Of a stretch of 64,000 bases of DNA, positions 60,879-64,000 are shown one piece after another. Below the pieces are notes generated by a model, which was given only the letters and a program-made list of their open reading frames with translations, made no database searches and was not told the origin of the DNA. The position numbers and the translations under genes are program-made. Source of the stretch: Streptomyces sp. NP160 (GTDB lineage: Bacteria; Actinomycetota; Actinomycetes; Actinomycetales; Quadrisphaeraceae); the NCBI RefSeq assembly GCF_006335115.1, contig NZ_VDMJ01000021.1, positions 1 to 64,000 of the forward strand. The letters are read 5' to 3'. Each line of letters opens with the position of its first letter. The first letter of the stretch is position 1.

Positions 60879-62111
60879 GTGCGCTCGGTCGAGGAGCACC
60901 TGGCCGCCTGCCTGGCTGCTGTCTCCCCCCTCGCCCCCGTCGACCTGCCCCTCCTGGACGCCGTCGACTGCGTGCTGGCCGAGGACGTCGTCGCGACGTC
61001 CTCCCTGCCCGCCTTCGACGGGTCCGCCATGGACGGGTACGCCGTCCGGCACACCGACGTCGCTTCGGCCGGCACCGGCTCGCCGGTCTCCCTGCCCGTG
61101 GTGGCCGACCTGCCGGCGGGGGTGCGCGAGGTCGCGCCCCTGGCGGGGGGCGCCGCCGCGCGCATCATGACCGGCGCGCCGGTCCCGCCCGGCGCCACCG
61201 CGGTGGTGCCCGTGGAGGACACCGACGGCGGCGTGGCCACCGTCCTCGTGCACCGCGCCGTGCCCGAGGGGCTGCACGTGCGGCGCGCGGGCGAGGACGT
61301 CCGGCCCGGCACCACCCTGGTGGCCGCCGGGACGCGCCTGTCCGTGCGCCACGTCGCGCTGCTCGCCGCGGTGGGCCGCGAGCGCGCCCGGGTGCTGCCC
61401 GCGCCGCGCGTGGCGGTGCTCAGCACCGGCAGCGAGCTGGTCGACCCGGGCCACCCCGCCGGCTTCGGGCAGGTGGTGGACGCCAACTCCACCGCCCTGA
61501 CCGCCGCCGCGCTCGACGTGGGCGCGCGCGCCACCCGCGTGGGCATCGTCGACGACGACCCGCAGCGCCTCATGTCCGTGCTGGAGGGCCAGCTGGAGGG
61601 CGCCGACGTCCTGGTCACCTCCGGTGGGGTGAGCGCCGGCGCGTACGACGTGGTCAAGGAGGTGCTCAGCCGCCTCGGCACGGTGGAGTTCACCAAGGTG
61701 GCCATGCAGCCCGGCATGCCGCAGGGCCTGGGCGTGCTGACGCGCGGCGGGCGCAGCGTGCCGATCTTCACGCTGCCGGGCAACCCCGTCAGCGCGTACG
61801 TCTCCTTCGAGGTGTTCGTGCGGCCGGCGCTGCGCCGCATGCTCGGCGAGGCCGAGCTGCACCGCCCCGCCGTCGTCGCCACCGCCACGCAGGGCTGGTC
61901 GAGCCCGCCCGGCAAGCGCCAGTTCACGCGCGCCGTGGTCACCACCGACGACGACGGCCGCCCCCGCGTGCGCCCCGCCAGCGGGCCGGGCTCCCACCTC
62001 GTCTTCGGGCTGGCCGGCGCCAACGCCCTCGCGGTGACCGGCGAGGACACCACGTCCGTGGAGCCGGGTGACGTCGTGCGGTGCATGCTGCTGGAGCGCG
62101 GGAGACGATGA
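60879..62111 (+). CDS. moeA: Molybdopterin molybdotransferase
   Basis: A 410-residue MoeA protein that inserts molybdate into adenylylated molybdopterin. The N-terminal part has LPAFDGSAMDGYAVRHTD and GAAARIMTGAPVPPGATAVVPVE; the MoaB/Mog-like domain has RVAVLSTGSELVDPG, DANSTALTAAALDVG, VLVTSGGVSAGAYDVVKE and FTLPGNPVSAYVSFEVF. It starts at GTG 60879 six bases after galU and overlaps moaC by four bases. Its product supports the two molybdoenzymes at 35 and 42.6 kb. Confidence 0.95.
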   Translation: MRSVEEHLAACLAAVSPLAPVDLPLLDAVDCVLAEDVVATSSLPAFDGSAMDGYAVRHTDVASAGTGSPVSLPVVADLPAGVREVAPLAGGAAARIMTGAPVPPGATAVVPVEDTDGGVATVLVHRAVPEGLHVRRAGEDVRPGTTLVAAGTRLSVRHVALLAAVGRERARVLPAPRVAVLSTGSELVDPGHPAGFGQVVDANSTALTAAALDVGARATRVGIVDDDPQRLMSVLEGQLEGADVLVTSGGVSAGAYDVVKEVLSRLGTVEFTKVAMQPGMPQGLGVLTRGGRSVPIFTLPGNPVSAYVSFEVFVRPALRRMLGEAELHRPAVVATATQGWSSPPGKRQFTRAVVTTDDDGRPRVRPASGPGSHLVFGLAGANALAVTGEDTTSVEPGDVVRCMLLERGRR

Positions 62112-62608
62112 GCGGTGTGAAGGGCTTCCCGCACCTCGACGCCGCCGGCTTCGCCCGCATGGTCGACGTCACCGGCAAGGACGTCACCGTCCGCGAGGCC
62201 CGTGCTGAGGGCTTCGTGGTCTGCTCCGCCGAGGTGGTCGCCGCGCTGCGCGACGGCACGGTGCCCAAGGGCGACGCCCTCGCGGTGGCGCGGATCGCCG
62301 GCATCCAGGCGGCCAAGCGGACGCCGGAGCTGGTGCCGCTGGCGCACCCGGTGGCGGTGCACGCGGTCGACGTCGTCGCCGAGGTGGTCGGTGGCAGCGG
62401 CGGTGCCGGTGACCGGCAGGGCGTCGCGCTCATGGCGACCGTGCGCACGGCCGACCGCACGGGCGTGGAGATGGAGGCGCTGACCGCCGTCGCCGTGGCG
62501 GGCCTGGCGCTGGTGGACATGGTGAAGGGCCTGGACAGGCGCGCTGAGATCACCGGGGTCCGCGTGGTCGCCAAGAGCGGGGGGCGCTCCGGTGACTGGC
62601 ACCGCTGA
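62108..62608 (+). CDS. moaC: Cyclic pyranopterin monophosphate synthase
   Basis: A 166-residue MoaC, which closes the pyranopterin ring in molybdenum cofactor synthesis. MVDVTGKDVTVREARAEG, PKGDALAVARIAGIQAAKRT, LVPLAHPVAVHAVDV, TGVEMEALTAVAVAGLALVDM and KSGGRSGDWHR are the conserved blocks including the active-site Lys. ATGA overlap with moeA; moaB begins inside the last 17 bases. Confidence 0.95.
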   Translation: MSGVKGFPHLDAAGFARMVDVTGKDVTVREARAEGFVVCSAEVVAALRDGTVPKGDALAVARIAGIQAAKRTPELVPLAHPVAVHAVDVVAEVVGGSGGAGDRQGVALMATVRTADRTGVEMEALTAVAVAGLALVDMVKGLDRRAEITGVRVVAKSGGRSGDWHR

Positions 62609-63110
62609 CGACGGCTCCGCCGCACCGGCGGGCCGGGCGCTCGTCGTCACCGTGAGCAACCGGGCTGCAGCGGGGGTCTACGAGGACACCGCCGGCCCCG
62701 TGCTGGTGGACGGCCTGCGCGCTGCCGGCTTCCAGGTGGACGGTCCCCAGGTGGTCCGCGACGGCGACCCCGTCGGCGACGCCCTGCGCGCCGCCGTGGC
62801 CGCCGGCTACGACGTCGTCGTCACCACCGGCGGCACCGGGCTGAACCCCCACGACCAGACCCCGGAGCAGACCGCGCCCCTGCTCGACCGGCCGGTGCCG
62901 GGGATCGCCGAGGCGCTGCGGGCGGCGGGCCTGGCGAAGGGCGTGCCGACGGCGGCGCTCTCGCGCGGGCTCGCCGGGACGGCCGGCCGCACGCTGGTGG
63001 TCAACGCGGCCGGCTCCCCGGGGGCGTGCCGCGACGCGGTGGAGGTGCTCACGGCGGTGCTGCCCCACGCCGTCGACCAGCGCCGCGGCGGCGACCACCC
63101 GCGCTCGTGA
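62592..63110 (+). CDS. moaB: Molybdenum cofactor biosynthesis protein MoaB/Mog
   Basis: A 172-residue molybdopterin adenylyltransferase-type protein. ALVVTVSNRAAAGVYEDTAGP binds the pterin, YDVVVTTGGTGLNPHDQTPE is the signature, and RPVPGIAEALRAAG with LVVNAAGSPGACRDAVEVL complete the fold. It activates molybdopterin before metal insertion by MoeA. GTG 62592 overlaps the moaC 3' end by 17 bases in another frame. It completes the moeA-moaC-moaB cluster; moaA, moaD and moaE are not in the window. Confidence 0.93.
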   Translation: MTGTADDGSAAPAGRALVVTVSNRAAAGVYEDTAGPVLVDGLRAAGFQVDGPQVVRDGDPVGDALRAAVAAGYDVVVTTGGTGLNPHDQTPEQTAPLLDRPVPGIAEALRAAGLAKGVPTAALSRGLAGTAGRTLVVNAAGSPGACRDAVEVLTAVLPHAVDQRRGGDHPRS

Positions 63111-63114
63111 GCCG

Positions 63115-63711
63115 GTGGTGAGCACAGCCGGCTGGCCCGCCGTCCTCCACGACGGCGAGGTGGTGCTGCGGCCGCTGCGGGTGCGCGACAGCGCCGCGTG
63201 GCGCGAGGTGCGCGCCGCCAACGGCGCCTGGCTGCGCCCCTGGGAGGCCACCAACCCCGACGGCGCCCCGCCCGTGCGCACCTTCGCGGGCCTGGTGTGG
63301 GAGCTGTCGCGCCAGGGCAGGTCGGGGACCGCGATGCCGTTCGCGCTCGAGGTGGACGGCGCCTTCGCCGGTCAGGTCACCGTCGGCGGCATCACGTGGG
63401 GGGCCATGCGCTCCGCGCACGTCGGCTACTGGATCGACGGGCGCCTGGCCGGGCGGGGGGTGGTGCCGCGCGCGGTGGCGCTCGTCGTCGACCACTGCCT
63501 GCGCGTGGGGCTGCACCGCCTCGAGGTGAACATCCGCCCCGAGAACGCCGCGAGCCTGCGGGTGGTGGAGAAGCTCGGGTTCCGGGACGAGGGGCTGCGG
63601 GAGCGGTTCCTGCACATCGACGGCGCCTGGCGCGACCACCGCACGTTCGCGCTGACCCGCGAGGACCTCCCCGGCGGGCTGATGGCCCGCTACCGCTCCA
63701 CCCACCCCTGA
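63115..63711 (+). CDS. GNAT-family (RimJ/RimL-like) N-acetyltransferase
   Basis: A 198-residue acetyltransferase of the RimJ type. VVLRPLRVRDSAAWREVRAANG opens the fold, HVGYWIDGRLAGRGVVPRAV is the acetyl-CoA-binding block, and LHRLEVNIRPENAASLRVVEKLGFRDEGLRER is the characteristic C-terminal part. It may acetylate a ribosomal protein or a small amine. GTG 63115 and GTG 63118 are both possible starts, four and seven bases after moaB, so it is probably in the same operon; linkage of RimJ-like genes to moaC/moeA is common in actinobacteria. Confidence 0.9.
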   Translation: MVSTAGWPAVLHDGEVVLRPLRVRDSAAWREVRAANGAWLRPWEATNPDGAPPVRTFAGLVWELSRQGRSGTAMPFALEVDGAFAGQVTVGGITWGAMRSAHVGYWIDGRLAGRGVVPRAVALVVDHCLRVGLHRLEVNIRPENAASLRVVEKLGFRDEGLRERFLHIDGAWRDHRTFALTREDLPGGLMARYRSTHP

Positions 63712-63716
63712 CCCCT

Positions 63717-63780
63717 CGCACTTTCCGCGGAGGGTGCGCATCCGAGGTCTCCCTTTCCGCACTTTGCGCGGAAAGTGCGG
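63717..63780. repeat. Inverted repeat CGCACTTTCCGCG with terminator-like hairpin
   Basis: CGCACTTTCCGCG (63717-63729) is the exact reverse complement of 63767-63779. The downstream copy also forms a local hairpin, CCGCACTTT (63757-63765) with AAAGTGCGG (63772-63780). It separates the acetyltransferase gene from the convergent CutC-like gene and could terminate both. The runs of T and A stand out in this G+C-rich window. Confidence 0.65.
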
Positions 63781-63792
63781 GTCGGGGAGGGG

Positions 63793-64000
63793 TCAGGGGA
63801 GGGCGTCGAGGGCGTCGAGGGCGTCGAGGGCGTCGAGGGCGGCGCGGACGGCGGCGACCAGGGCGGGGTCGGTCTCGGCGTGGCCACCGTCATCGGCCGG
63901 ACCGACCGCCACCTGCGGTCCGGCGGCGCGCACCGGGCGGCGCGCGGACAGGTGCACGGCGTGCACGCCGGCCCCGACCAGCGCCGCGACCTGCTCCGGC
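63793..64000 (-). CDS. CutC-family protein, C-terminal part (5' end outside window)
   Basis: Only 68 C-terminal residues are visible; the gene runs off the right end. PEQVAALVGAGVHAVHLSARRPV resembles the last helix and strand of CutC-type copper homeostasis proteins, where a His-x-Ser-x-Arg sequence is conserved. Real function of CutC is disputed, and it may be a TIM-barrel enzyme. The last residues are a Leu-Asp-Ala repeat encoded by a tandem repeat, which looks like a species-specific extension. The stop is at 63793-63795, next to the hairpin shared with the acetyltransferase gene. Confidence 0.6.
   Translation of the reverse strand, partial: PEQVAALVGAGVHAVHLSARRPVRAAGPQVAVGPADDGGHAETDPALVAAVRAALDALDALDALDALP
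63802..63841 (-). repeat. 9-base tandem repeat (GGCGTCGAG)
   Basis: Four consecutive copies of GGCGTCGAG, plus a partial fifth, lie in the 3' end of the CutC-like gene and encode Leu-Asp-Ala units on the minus strand. Unit length keeps the frame. Confidence 0.85.

Noticed and set aside
1-64000. Insertion sequences, phage genes, integration sites, restriction or toxin-antitoxin systems
   Set aside because: No transposase, integrase, methylase-nuclease pair or toxin pair was recognised. The single HNH nuclease has no partner gene.

Overview
The window is about 74% G+C, uses GTG starts freely, packs genes with 1-4 base overlaps, and has several start codons sitting six bases after a -10-like hexamer (leaderless mRNAs). 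With a WhiB7-like promoter, an IdeR/DtxR regulator, AfsR/SARP regulators, a c-di-AMP riboswitch before an NlpC/P60 gene, bacterial Ku and a LigD-type polymerase, this points to a chromosome segment of a high-G+C actinomycete. The mix resembles Kineosporiales (Kineococcus/Quadrisphaera-like), but genus is a guess. I see no phage, insertion sequence, CRISPR array or rRNA operon; this is mostly core chromosome with small accessory islands.

Layout. 0-8.4 kb: end of a sacsin/Hsp90-ATPase-like protein, a CapA-like lipoprotein, a membrane diguanylate cyclase, and a MarR-MFS-methyltransferase operon with a divergent DUF2530 membrane protein. 8.5-18.8 kb: a 1184-residue fused ABC exporter with one canonical and one degenerate ATP site, then two tandem AfsR/SARP-ATPase paralogues, each broken by one missing base, separated by a coupled 48-residue ORF. 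18.7-21.3 kb: serC and pdxH (divergent, 10 bases apart) and a PIG-L deacetylase. 21.35-22.95 kb: an MFS drug exporter behind a leader that combines a WhiB7-like promoter, a 12-codon uORF with an Arg-Thr-Arg motif, an exceptionally strong Shine-Dalgarno and nested hairpins. This is the most interesting element of the window. 22.97-28.7 kb: photolyase, the methylcitrate operon prpDBC and an IdeR-like repressor. 28.7-33.9 kb: Crp-like site, c-di-AMP riboswitch and NlpC/P60 hydrolase; a leaderless His-rich small ORF before an HNH nuclease; a gamma-glutamyltranspeptidase homologue; a LigD-type polymerase. 34-41.3 kb: fasciclin lipoprotein, sulfite-oxidase-like molybdoenzyme, Ku, a lipoprotein, and a type III PKS / methyltransferase / flavoprotein trio like the srs phenolic-lipid operon. 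41.4-47.8 kb: a second membrane molybdoenzyme with a partner membrane protein, divergent from a five-gene epimerase / glycosyltransferase / DUF2064 / methyltransferase / multi-pass membrane protein operon, then tRNA-Arg(CCT). 47.9-53.4 kb: a very large helicase-like protein with damaged ATPase motifs, a small conserved ORF, a CpaB/SAF protein and an FmdB zinc ribbon. 53.4-59.1 kb: minus-strand MFS, cysteine hydrolase and NCS2 permease, then a cupin regulator overlapping a K+/H+ antiporter. 59.2-64 kb: 5-FTHF cyclo-ligase, galU, the molybdenum cofactor genes moeA-moaC-moaB, a RimJ-like acetyltransferase and a truncated CutC-like gene.

How they fit together. Molybdenum cofactor made by moeA/moaC/moaB could serve the two molybdoenzymes in the window. 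SerC and PdxH both belong to vitamin B6/serine metabolism. Ku and the LigD-like polymerase are parts of end joining, but the ligase is not here. prpDBC is a complete methylcitrate cycle apart from aconitase and propionyl-CoA synthetase. GalU would supply UDP-glucose to glycosyl transfer such as the 43-48 kb operon. Many start codons were moved from the longest possible reading frame to positions supported by a -10 hexamer, a Shine-Dalgarno, or family alignment; these are flagged in each entry.
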